From Silvimonas sp. JCM 19000 (GTDB lineage: Bacteria; Pseudomonadota; Gammaproteobacteria; Burkholderiales; Chitinibacteraceae), in assembly GCA_001313065.1 (NCBI GenBank), contig BBFD01000018.1, forward strand, positions 1 to 25,860: DNA of 25,860 bases, given 5' to 3'. A model generated the notes under the pieces. It saw nothing but the letters and a program-made list of their open reading frames with translations, searched no databases and was not told where the DNA came from. Both the position numbers and the translations under genes were made by a program. Numbering within the stretch: the stretch's first letter is position 1; each line of letters starts with the position of its first letter. Positions 17,866-24,698 of the stretch are shown here, piece by piece.

Positions 17866-18271
17866 ATGAAAAAAAACGACGAATACACGGTGCTTGATCT
17901 CGCCTATCAAAAGGTTTTAGCGAAGTTGCCGGGCACAAAAGGAAGGCCGCTTCTGCTAGAGGAAAGTCTAAAGAATTTCATGCTGGTGTATCACGCTCAG
18001 GGAATAATCGATAATGGCGGTGTTGAACTCTTGCTGTCGGCAGCGTTTCCCGGTGGCGTTCAATATTCGGACGTCGCCAATGCCTATGAAAAGGTGGGAT
18101 TGAAAGATGAGGCCGATGCCGTGCGAAACGCAATCGACCTCGCCAGCAAATACGAAATCGAATCAGCCATGAATCTACCCCAGTGGAAGGAGGCAGACAG
18201 CTTTTTTGGTGGGAGACGTAGATGTGTGGCGAGTTTTGCTGGAGTATCTCAGGCGCAACGCCAATTATTGA
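17866..18271 (+). CDS. DUF4375 / DMP19-like putative immunity protein
   Basis: About 134 aa. MKKNDEYTVLDLAYQKVLAK, then LEESLKNFMLVYHAQGIIDN with G-G-V-E-L-L-L, SAAFPGGVQYSDVANAYEKV and DEADAVRNAIDLA. The N-G-G after a helix, then a patterned acidic helix bundle, is the DUF4375 (DMP19 C-terminal) layout as I remember it. With the T run at 18202-18207 set to 5, the end reads SFLVGDVDVWRVLLEYLRRN and stops at 18269-18271. GAGG lies 10 bases before the ATG. No toxin remains directly upstream; two copies of a 12-bp repeat occupy that place. Confidence 0.72.
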
Positions 18272-18308
18272 TTAGAGTCTTGATCCTTCGTGCCGGAATA
18301 TGGCTGGT

Positions 18309-18523
18309 GAGCGCCTATTCCAGAAATTAGCGGGGAGCAGTAAGAGGTTCCGGGAATATGATCCGTATATGGGCAGATGTGAAGGATTCCATCGCCTATC
18401 AGAAATCGCTAGATCTACCTTGCGAATATAAAAAAATGCGGACAAAGCAATAAAAAAATCTGTTCTAGTTACTGGATAATTACAGACAAAACACCGACTG
18501 GTATACGTTGCTGCCAAGCATAG
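18309..18523 (+). pseudogene. Decayed Rhs core end and toxin tail 6
   Basis: REYDPYMGR marks the core, diverged from the other copies, but the GGINTYxYVxxNP segment is missing. In the next frame, with A runs near 18430 and 18451 set to 5, SIAYQKSLDLPCEYKNADKA and IKICSSYWIITDKTPTGIRC run to TAG at 18521-18523. So a truncated core end leads straight into what looks like a toxin C-terminus, 52 bases before an immunity-type gene. Confidence 0.55.
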
Positions 18524-18575
18524 TCGGCACGCGGGCTTGGCGCGCTATCGCTAAATGCTCAATTGGAGGGTTCTG

Positions 18576-19037
18576 ATGAGTGATCTCTTAATAAAATTAA
18601 CCAAGGCATTTGATACTGAATTGCCTGCCGAACCGGAAAGGCGAGCAACGCCGAATACAACCGAATATAACGATGCCGCTGCGCTAAGGGAGCGCCCGTG
18701 GAATCAGCTAACTTTAGAGGATCTCACACAGTATTCCGACGCATTCTATGGATTTTCACCGGCCTGGTTCAAATACTATCTTCCCGCCGTGGTGGCTTGC
18801 AGCGTTCAAGACCTCCGGCCCGACATATCTGTCGTGCAGGCCGTAACAATGATACTGGATCGATCCCCCAAGCCTGAATTATGGGATGACTATTTTATTG
18901 AGCGATGGATAGGTCTAACGCCGGCGCAATACGATGTTCTTCAAGAATGGATGCTTTGGATGTCGGAGTTAAACGAAGACTGGGCGGGCCGAGCCAATCC
19001 GAACTTGGCCGGGCTTTGGATACTTTGGTTTTGTTAA
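18576..19037 (+). CDS. DUF6714-like putative immunity protein, copy 1
   Basis: 153 aa, intact. Starts MSDLLIKLTKAFDTELPAEP with GGAGGG 5 bases upstream. The core RPWNQLTLEDLTQYSDAFYG then FSPAWFKYYLPAVVACSV fits the 'W..l....l....dal..ls...f.YYLPA' pattern I associate with DUF6714. It ends with helices YDVLQEWMLWMSELNEDW. It shares that pattern with the gene at 24698. It follows a truncated toxin tail, so it is probably a kept immunity gene. Confidence 0.65.
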   Translation: MSDLLIKLTKAFDTELPAEPERRATPNTTEYNDAAALRERPWNQLTLEDLTQYSDAFYGFSPAWFKYYLPAVVACSVQDLRPDISVVQAVTMILDRSPKPELWDDYFIERWIGLTPAQYDVLQEWMLWMSELNEDWAGRANPNLAGLWILWFC

Positions 19038-19082
19038 ATGACCATACCAGGCAACTCCAATCCAATTGAATCCAACATCAGC

Positions 19083-19310
19083 TCAATTCCGCACCTTGGC
19101 GATTGCAAGGCGGTCAAGATCGGCCGTGGGAAGGCGCGGTATTACTGCCGCCCCACCCGACGCCCCCGCAGCCCCGCCGCATACATCGGACCCGCCATGG
19201 TGATAAACCGTCTGCACCGGAATCGCAAATCCAATACCCTTAGCATCAAATGCCTCAATAATCACTGAACCAACTTTTTGATCCTCGGCGAGTAAGACGA
19301 CACTAGAAAA
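19083..19310 (-). pseudogene. Possible MscS-type channel C-terminal fragment
   Basis: The only coding-like sequence on the minus strand in the Rhs region. It reads AEDQKVGSVIIEAFDAKGIG, then FAIPVQTVYHHGGS, and ends LAIAKVRN with a stop at 19083. 'aFdakGI.faiPvQTVy' is close to the end of the beta/alpha domain of MscS-family channels (typical: GIeipFPqrtv). There is no start or membrane part, so it is at most a fragment left between modules. Confidence 0.35.
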
Positions 19311-19330
19311 AAATGGTGCGGGAGACCATT

Positions 19331-19570
19331 TACTCGGGCGTCTGGCCGATCACTTCGGCAGCCCGAAACAGGTGACCGATCCGCCCACCAGCAAAGTCGC
19401 GTGGCGCTGGGAAACCAAACTGCGCTTTCCGGGACAGTATTGGAACAAGTAAATCTCGCGCAGCAGTAACGGGTTCCTACTATCACTATCCATACCGGCA
19501 TCCGCGCGGCTGGCGCGATTTGGGCTCTAAATATCCCGCGTGGTTACAACAACTTGATCGGATTCCGTAA
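19331..19570 (+). pseudogene. Rhs core fragment with internal deletion, plus toxin end
   Basis: HFGSPKQVTDPPTSKVAWRW then ETK is joined directly to LRFPGQYWNK, missing the ~20 residues found between them at 25680-25745. A TAA replaces the Glu codon of YWDKE, so the core is dead. Downstream, in another frame, YYHYPYRHPRGWRDLGSKYP and AWLQQLDRIP end at TAA 19568-19570, a plausible toxin C-terminus. An immunity-type gene follows 71 bases later. Confidence 0.65.
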
Positions 19571-19641
19571 GTCTATAAGGGCGCAGTTGCCGGTAGTGCT
19601 GTTGGCACGGGCGACGCCGCTATGAATGGGTGTGGGTGCAA

Positions 19642-20084
19642 ATGATGAGTGGATCAATTCTGAATTGGGTGGCGGGCTTGTGGAATTGCCAGTTCGCCGG
19701 CAAAAAAAAGCTGCTGCCTTATGAACGACTTGTGTTTGATGCATGGCGAAGCTCATTGCAAGAGGAAAGCAAGTGCATTCTTGATGCACAGCTTGCTGCT
19801 GTTTCGTTTGTACAGCATCAGGCCGGAGGTGCAAAAGTGTGCTTCTTCTACCGGGAAAATGCTGCGGCGCCGCTGTTTAAACTGGATCGGCCAGACATTC
19901 ACGCGGCAACAGTTTTATTGCGAGCGGAGGGACCCGAAACGCTGAGAGCGAAAATCTTCCTTCACAGAGGCAAATTCTTCTCTATTGAATTCCCGAAGCG
20001 CCCAGCCGATTTATGCAACAACACAATATTGAGGAGCGGGCACTCCACGTCGCCAATGTGGAGAGCCACGTTACCTTTGCCTGA
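19642..20084 (+). CDS. Putative immunity protein of unknown family (~147 aa)
   Basis: Starts MMSGSILNWVAGLWNCQFAG, a possible short amphipathic N-terminus, then LLPYERLVFDAWRSSLQEES, AGGAKVCFFYRENAAAPLFK and RGKFFSIEFPKRPAD. A base lost near 20014 moves the last 22 codons (MQQHNIEERALHVANVESHV) to the next frame, where TGA at 20082-20084 ends it. Without correction the frame runs on into the Rhs core, giving a false fusion. The F-S-I-E-F-P-K-R-P block is distinctive, but I cannot name the family. Position between Rhs fragments suggests immunity. Confidence 0.6.
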
Positions 20085-20129
20085 TGGTGACAAAGCCACG
20101 ACGAGGTGGGCACCCGTCGACTCGAACCA

Positions 20130-20503
20130 TCCGCAATTTACCGCCGCGTATCGCTATGACGGTCTTGACCGGATGACCACCAACAGCATTGCAGGCACCG
20201 GCACCTGGAGCTATACCTACGACGCCAACGGCAACCGCACCTCATCGTCCGGCCTGCCCTTTGTCAACAGCACCACCAGCAACCGCCTGAACAACATCCC
20301 CGCCAGCCCGGTGGTCTACTTCGGCTACGACGCCACCGGCAACCAGACCAGCCGTGGCGGCACGACCTTCGTGTACGACAACGTCGGTCGCATGGTCAAA
20401 ACCACCGAAGGCAGCACGGTGCTGGGCACGTACACGTACAACGCCATCGGCCAGCGCATGCAGAAGAGATATCGCACGCCAGATTTTGGAAGGGAAATGC
20501 TAA
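20130..20503 (+). pseudogene. Rhs core fragment fused to last codons of a toxin
   Basis: The longest clean piece of core: YRYDGLDRM, WSYTYDANGNRTSSSG, VVYFGYDATGNQTSRGGTTF, VYDNVGRMV and GTYTYNAIGQRMQ, classic YD repeats. At about 20465 the core ends where other copies continue into TVSGVVTRLVYDEAG. Shifting one frame, RRDIARQILEGKC then TAA (20501-20503) looks like the last dozen residues of a toxin, and the next gene starts at 20504 with no gap. Confidence 0.78.
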
Positions 20504-20933
20504 ATGGAACGATTGCCCGAATGGTTTTCGAAGTTACTGCCACTAAAAGTTAAACGCTTCACGAAAGGGTACGGGAGCTTTCTTTTTTTTGAGTTGTTAC
20601 GAAACGAAAGTGAGTTTCCCGTTGAAATATGGATTTACCTGTGTGATTGGAGGCTGGTGGATGGTAATGGGGTACTGAGCACTTCAGATGGTGATTCATC
20701 GCCGTTTAATTTTACGGACGTATTTAATGAAAAAAAACAGAAGCTGCTTGCTTTAAATGAACCCAAAAAAAGGGCGCTTGGACTTCATTTTTTCTTAATG
20801 ACTATAAATTGATGCTGAAATCCAATCTGGAGGAGTACGCCCCTCAAGATGATCTGGTAAAAAAATAACAATTGATGACTCTGTCTTCGGATATACAGAG
20901 ATAGATGGATTTAAAATTCATGTGAAACCATAA
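20504..20933 (+). CDS. Putative immunity protein of unknown family (~141 aa), frame split
   Basis: Starts MERLPEWFSKLLPLKVKRFT immediately after TAA of the toxin remnant. Then SFLFFELLRNESEFPVEIWI and YLCDWRLVDGNGVLSTSDGD. Setting the A runs at 20765-20771 and 20859-20865 to 5 extends the frame through PKKGAWTSFFLNDYKLMLKS and VKITIDDSVFGYTEIDGFKI to TAA at 20931-20933. In the raw sequence it would appear to stop at 20812. No family recognised; soluble, mixed alpha/beta by eye. Confidence 0.62.
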
Positions 20934-21260
20934 AAAAATACAAAATCTTCGCTCTTGTTCCTTTTTTTGTGTTTGGACCAGCAGGATGTCAGCACCAGCA
21001 GACCAAGCCGGATGGGGTTTCGTCGCTCTGCGCCGCCATGGCAGGCGGCGTCCTCTCGGTGAACGCAACCGCAGGCAATACATCGAAATGGCGAACGAAC
21101 TGTTATACATCCCCGCCCGGAGTTACACCTACGACGCCAACGGCAACCACACGGCATAGTTATCGGATTGATATTTATCCCGTAGACGTCGATAAAATCA
21201 GGTTTGTCTTGTCCAATGACTCAAGCAATGAAATCTTTCTTGTATGGTATTGGGCCTGAT
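20934..21260 (+). pseudogene. Mixed remnants: lipoprotein start, YD-repeat scrap, orphan C-terminus
   Basis: Three pieces lie end to end. Near 20940-21020, KIFALVPFFVFGPAGCQHQQ is a signal-lipobox stretch like that of the lipoprotein at 21329, without an ATG. At 21121-21157, SYTYDANGNHTA is a core scrap matching 20206-20245. From 21160, SYRIDIYPVDVDKIRFVLSN then DSSNEIFLVWYWA ends at 21259, the tail of an unknown protein. None is a full gene. Confidence 0.5.
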
Positions 21261-21328
21261 TGGGAACGCTCTACATTTAGTAATTTCGGGAATATGCGAC
21301 AAACTTATACTTGGACGGAACCACTTCG

Positions 21329-21703
21329 ATGATTAAAGTTTTCGCACTTTTTTTCTATTTTGTGTGCTTGGGCTAACAGCTTGTCAGCCCAAGCAGATAA
21401 CGCCAGAAGGAAAGTATTCACTAAAAAAATGGTTATGCTGAGTACAGCCTTGAGATTAAAACGGGGAAGACATACTCGTTGAGAATTTCCAGTCAGGGAA
21501 AAAACTGAAAGTATTTCTGGGACATGGGAGTGGGACGATAAAAAAACGCCGGAGTCATATCGCTATCCGGGATTGTTTGGCATGGTACTACGGCCACGGG
21601 TGAGGCAGGATTTTGGCGAGCAAAACTGGAGGGCGGCGATGGCTCCAGGATTTGCCTGGATGCCGAAGGCATAACATGCTTTGAGAAGGCCGCCGGTATG
21701 TAG
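21329..21703 (+). CDS. Lipoprotein, putative periplasmic immunity protein (reconstructed)
   Basis: Hidden by four over-long A/T runs (21348-21354, 21423-21429, 21499-21504, 21540-21546). With each set to 5, one frame of about 120 aa appears. It opens MIKVFALFLFCVLGLTACQP, a type II signal with lipobox LTAC, and goes on KQITPEGKYSLKNGYAEYSL. Later blocks are EIKTGKTYSLRISSQGKTES, ISGTWEWDDKNAGVISLSGI and FWRAKLEGGDGSRICLDAEG, with TAG at 21701-21703. The beta-rich body with S-G-T-W-E-W-D-D resembles lipocalin-like or META-like small lipoproteins in style only. As a lipoprotein it would act in the periplasm, where an incoming toxin could be met. Confidence 0.6.
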
Positions 21704-21708
21704 GGTCT

Positions 21709-22191
21709 GGAAAGATTTATGCATATACGAGCGCTAATCCTCTAAATGAGTTTGATCCATTGGGACTGGCGGGACGCGGCCCCAGTCATAGCCAGTCTTT
21801 GCGAAACAACCCTGATGATTGGCCAGGGTCACGGGGGTTTGAACATTGGCAAGACAACTACAAGAACGATGGCACCCACGATCAAAAGATGAAGGACCGT
21901 TGCTCAGAACTGAGAAAGTGGCAGCAAGACGTTTGCATTCTTGATTCTTCCACGCAAGCTAAAGTAGATGCTGCTCGCCAATGGTGCGATACCAATTTTC
22001 CGCCCGGACCACCGCCAGCTGTTTCCGGTCAACCAGGTACGCCAACGGCAGGGGCCCCGAGCTCTGCGCCTCCCGGCAGCTCGAATATGGATATGTTTCC
22101 TGCTGGGTATAGTGGTGGGGGGCTGTTTTATGTGTTGGCCCCCGAAGTGGCAGTTCCTGCAACAGCAACTTCTTACCTGTTTTCGCATTAA
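21709..22191 (+). pseudogene. Rhs toxin tip 11 with short core boundary
   Basis: GKIYAYTSANPLNEFDPLGL is the core boundary, and an intact tip of about 140 aa follows: GPSHSQSLRNNPDDWPGSRG, FEHWQDNYKNDGTHDQKMKD, three spaced Cys (KDRC, QDVC, RQWC), a Pro/Ser/Gly-rich linker (FPPGPPPAVSGQPGTPTAGA) and a hydrophobic end FYVLAPEVAVPATATSYLF. TAA at 22189-22191. The core upstream is missing and the boundary abuts the lipoprotein stop by 5 bases. Toxin type not recognised; the hydrophobic end could insert in a membrane. Confidence 0.7.
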
Positions 22192-22201
22192 GGAAAAAAC
22201 A

Positions 22202-22511
22202 ATGGCACCAAATGAAGAAAAAACCCACAGGGACTGATACATTATTCGCGACCGCATATGCGAAATATATAAATGAAGAAGATATCGACGGCGCACTGGC
22301 GCTTTGCGAGGAAATTCTAAGAGACACGCCAAGTCATTTGCCTGCAAGAATGTTGGTTGGCGCGCATCTTGCTGATAGCAATGATCGGGATCGATCATTG
22401 CTTGGGCGAGAGCATTTTATGAGTGCAATAAAATTGGCTAGTGCGCTAGATATAAAAAAAATCATGGCCAGAAGAGAATCCTTTTTCCCAGATTGGGATT
22501 TGGGAAAGTGA
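22202..22511 (+). CDS. TPR-like putative immunity protein
   Basis: Starts 10 bases after tip 11. With the A run at 22218-22223 set to 5, translation from ATG 22202 (GGA upstream) reads MAPNEEKPTGTDTLFATAYA then KYINEEDIDGALALCEEILR, SHLPARMLVGAHLADSNDRD and HFMSAIKLASALDIKKIM. Helical pairs of TPR style (A-L-x-L-C-E-E-I-L, then A-R-M-L-V-G) fill about 100 aa. Uncorrected, only a shorter start at 22212 is possible. Probably the immunity partner of tip 11. Confidence 0.65.
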
Positions 22512-22513
22512 CA

Positions 22514-22685
22514 ATGGAAGAAAAGATTATTCAGCACTTCTTTTTTCTACTGGATTTTCTTGCAACAAAGTCAAGATCGTCGAGGAATTTTTTGCCTTGA
22601 ATACATATCCCTGATTTATGGACAGGATTTGGCGCAAGAGTTCTCATTAATCATGGATAAAGCTGTCGATGTAGCCGCCTCTTAA
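22514..22685 (+). CDS. Small hypothetical protein (~57 aa, reconstructed)
   Basis: ATG two bases after the TPR-like gene. With the T run at 22541-22546 set to 5 it reads MEEKIIQHFFFYWIFLQQSQ, DRRGIFCLEYISLIYGQDLA and QEFSLIMDKAVDVAAS with TAA at 22683-22685. It is probably too short for a complete immunity protein, or it is the 5' part of one cut by the next tip. Function unknown. Confidence 0.4.
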
Positions 22686-22702
22686 CATCGATAAACCCGC
22701 AT

Positions 22703-22810
22703 AAAGTTTATGCATATGTAAACGGCAACCCTTTAGGCGCAATCGACCCGTTAGGCTTTGGCCGAGCGTTGATAGCCCACACCCCACGTGAAGCCCAAGC
22801 TGTCATGTGA
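22703..22810 (+). pseudogene. Rhs tip 12, truncated after the core boundary
   Basis: KVYAYVNGNPLGAIDPLGFG is the core boundary; only RALIAHTPREAQAVM remains of the tip before TGA at 22808-22810. The toxin is therefore lost while a small membrane gene remains 42 bases downstream. Confidence 0.72.
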
Positions 22811-22852
22811 TCAATGACGTTTCAATCTTGAATCGGACATCAAAGAACATTT

Positions 22853-23032
22853 ATGACGTGGGAAAAAAAATATCTCTTTGCCGGGGCCACGGTGCTTGGC
22901 GCAGCTTATGCATTTTGCATCCCGTTCACTCCATCCTGGGCTGATGTGGCATACGGCATTTATTTGGTCGCATGGTTTGCGTGGGCCAAATCCAGGAAGA
23001 AAGCTGCGGCAGAAGGGAAAGAAAGAGCGTGA
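22853..23032 (+). CDS. Small two-helix membrane protein, putative immunity
   Basis: 59 aa, MTWEKKYLFAGATVLGAAYA then FCIPFTPSWADVAYGIYLVA and WFAWAKSRKKAAAEGKERA. Two hydrophobic segments (about 7-25 and 30-46) and a strongly basic C-terminus suggest an inner-membrane protein with both ends in the cytoplasm. It follows truncated tip 12 and precedes a hairpin terminator. Same size and plan as the gene at 17568 but no clear sequence match. The A8 run at its start may be over-called by three without changing the frame. Confidence 0.6.
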   Translation: MTWEKKYLFAGATVLGAAYAFCIPFTPSWADVAYGIYLVAWFAWAKSRKKAAAEGKERA

Positions 23033-23039
23033 TACCGAT

Positions 23040-23064
23040 AACGCCCACCAGCCAGGTGGGCGTT
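23040..23064 (+). terminator. Hairpin terminator, second copy
   Basis: Perfect 10-bp stem AACGCCCACC / GGTGGGCGTT with loop AGCCA, eight bases past the stop of the membrane protein gene. The stem is identical to that at 15162-15187 while the loop differs. Its right arm runs straight into leader repeat copy B. Confidence 0.75.
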
Positions 23065-23136
23065 GTTGTTTGTGCTGTTTGGGGTCTGTTTGCTGGGTGC
23101 CGACGGATCAGCGTTGGCCGCTACCTTGCTGTTTAC
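23055..23136 (+). repeat. Leader repeat, copy B
   Basis: 82 bases matching 15178-15259. From TTG at 23063 it encodes LFVLFGVCLLGADGSALAAT, a signal-peptide-like stretch, here in frame with the Rhs tip that follows. Confidence 0.65.
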
Positions 23137-23743
23137 CTCGTCGGGCCGGTACTGGGACAAGGAAATTTTGCGGAGCAGTAACGGGGTCAGCGAATATGAT
23201 CCGTACCTGGGGCGGTATATCCAGAGCGATCCGATCGGGCTGCGTGGGGGCATCAATACATACGCATATGTGGACGGGAATCCAAACTCCTATTCGGATT
23301 GGCTCGGACTCGCCAAAGCGGGTTTGTCAAACAGTCCTATGGATCCCAACAGTCAAGGGTGCAAAAAACATCCCAAAGCGTATCGCTAACTTGAAAACAG
23401 AAGTACAACGGCAACTCGATAACCTGGCTAATAATCCGCAGAACTTTCCATACTATGCACCGGGATTTTCCGGCCCGGGGGGAGCGTTAAAAGATTCTGT
23501 GTGGGGCCATGAGCAACTGCGTGATAAATATAAGAAGGATTTGGAGAAAAAATGAGCAGGATTGTCGCGACCGACGCGGTGGTCCTCCATCGCCCCCTCC
23601 CCCGGCAATCTGCCTCGATAGCAACAACGGAGCAGTGAAAAAAAGCTGCCGGTGTTACTACAGGATTTGGGCTTACGTATTGGATAGTTAGTGAAGGATT
23701 GAGAGTAATCTTTCCTCCAAGGAATCTGGTTCCAATCCCTTGA
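23063..23743 (+). CDS. Mini-Rhs: leader fused to core end and toxin tip 13, frame split
   Basis: A hydrophobic leader (residues 1-25, ending ALAATLLFT) is joined in frame to SSGRYWDKEILRSSNGVSEY, then [20 protein letters not shown] and TYAYVDGNPNSYSDWLGLAK. The whole YD-repeat core between start and tip is absent. With A runs 23363-23368 and 23547-23552 set to 5 and 23638-23644 set to 6, the tip reads CKNIPKRIANLKTEVQRQLD, GHEQLRDKYKKDLEKNEQDC, a PPSPPPP linker, and ends GFGLTYWIVSEGLRVIFPPR then NLVPIP. From memory, tails of the form YW.iSEGsR.fPPRNLvPvP occur on other Rhs/polymorphic toxins. About 225 aa. Only a TTG start is available, so expression is uncertain. Confidence 0.62.
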
Positions 23744-23820
23744 TGAAATTTCTGAAAAGGCTTAATGGGTAGTTGCACTACTTCCATCAATCAATGAAAT
23801 CACGATCATGGAGAATCAGC

Positions 23821-24306
23821 GTGAATGAAGTCAGGCAAAACGCTTGTTTTAAACAGGGAAGCCTGCAAGATTGCGATTTAAGCGAAGCCATCTTACAAGG
23901 TGCTCGATTTGAAGGCGTTGCTATGTATGGTGCCAATTTCGGCGGATCGGATTTAAATCGCAGTGAGTTCTATCTAGCGTTAGGTATTGATGCAAAATTT
24001 GATGGCGCACGAATGCAAGGTGCGAAATTTTTTTTGGAGGTAGCTTTGAAGATGCAAGTTTTGCGGGTGCAGATTTAACGGGCGCTTCCTTCCTGCCTGA
24101 CAACATGGGCGGATACGTTGATCTGAGCGGCGCAGATTTTACAGATGCGAAACTCGATCAAGTCTTATTTGACTCAGCTGTATATAGCGACAAGACCAAA
24201 TTTCCCGTCGGATTTCAATTCCAACATGCCGGCTTAAGAGGAAAGAGTAGCGCAGTACCCAGGAAGAACCGAAGGCGCGAATCCGGAATTAGTGCTTTCT
24301 ACCTGA
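23821..24306 (+). CDS. Pentapeptide-repeat protein, putative immunity
   Basis: Repeats of the A(D/N)LxX type run through most of it: GSLQDCDLSEAILQGARFEG, VAMYGANFGGSDLNRSEFYL, AKFDGARMQGAKFFGGSFED and ASFAGADLTGASFLPDNMGG, then LSGADFTDAKLDQVLF. They should form a right-handed quadrilateral helix. GTG at 23821 with GGAG six bases upstream is the likely start. The T run at 24028-24035 is two too long, and a one-base change near 24238 gives the end TEGANPELVLST with TGA at 24304-24306. Pentapeptide proteins of the Qnr/MfpA type mimic DNA and shield gyrase; that role here is a guess. It follows tip 13. Confidence 0.72.
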
Positions 24307-24319
24307 TGGCGCAGCATGT

Positions 24320-24698
24320 GTGACTTCGCCACCATCAGAACAGTTACCAGATTCGCCGCCTGGCCTCCCAGCTCAAGCGCAAAAAATGGTGGAAAAAAAG
24401 TCTGCGGCACTGTAAATAATCCGCCGCCCCCGGCCGACTGCAATGACGATCACTCGAACCATCTAAAAGATAAAAAAAAGGCCAGAGCTGCGATCAGCCG
24501 AGAAAATGCTCGCCAATGGATAGTTGCGCAGTGATTCGTGACAAAACGAACGCAGGGCAATCAAGCGTGGATGCCAGAAACAATATTATGAATCAATGCT
24601 TTCGTGGGGGCGACTTAGCACATCAACTTGAAAGAGAGACCGTGCGAGGCACCATGTATGCTTGCCAGCTCCACTCGCAATTGAAAGGTTGTAACTAA
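24320..24698 (+). pseudogene. Orphan Cys-rich toxin domain ('Novel toxin 16'-like), frame split
   Basis: No core precedes it. A Pro-rich linker (TSPPSEQLPDSPPGLPAQAQ, then NNPPPPADCND) leads to HSNHLKDKKARAAISRENAR, MDSCAVIRDKTNAGQSSVDA, RNNIMNQCFRGGDLAHQLER and TMYACQLHSQLKGCN. Five or six Cys and the C-F-x-G-G-D-x-x-H box match the domain named Novel toxin 16 in Rhs tips, as I remember it. It is one frame if the A run 24393-24399 is 5 and an A is added near 24517. The stop TAA overlaps the next ATG. No start codon in a good context, so it is probably silent unless joined to a core. Confidence 0.65.

Noticed and set aside
19038..19268. Plus-strand frame starting directly at the stop of the DUF6714-like gene (TAAATG)
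   Set aside because: Basic, low-quality composition and no ribosome site. The opposite strand gives a better protein-like match (MscS-type end).
19630..20553. A natural fusion of an unknown domain to the Rhs core
   Set aside because: A one-base loss near 20014 creates it. In the neighbouring frame the unknown protein ends properly at TGA 20082-20084 before the core begins.
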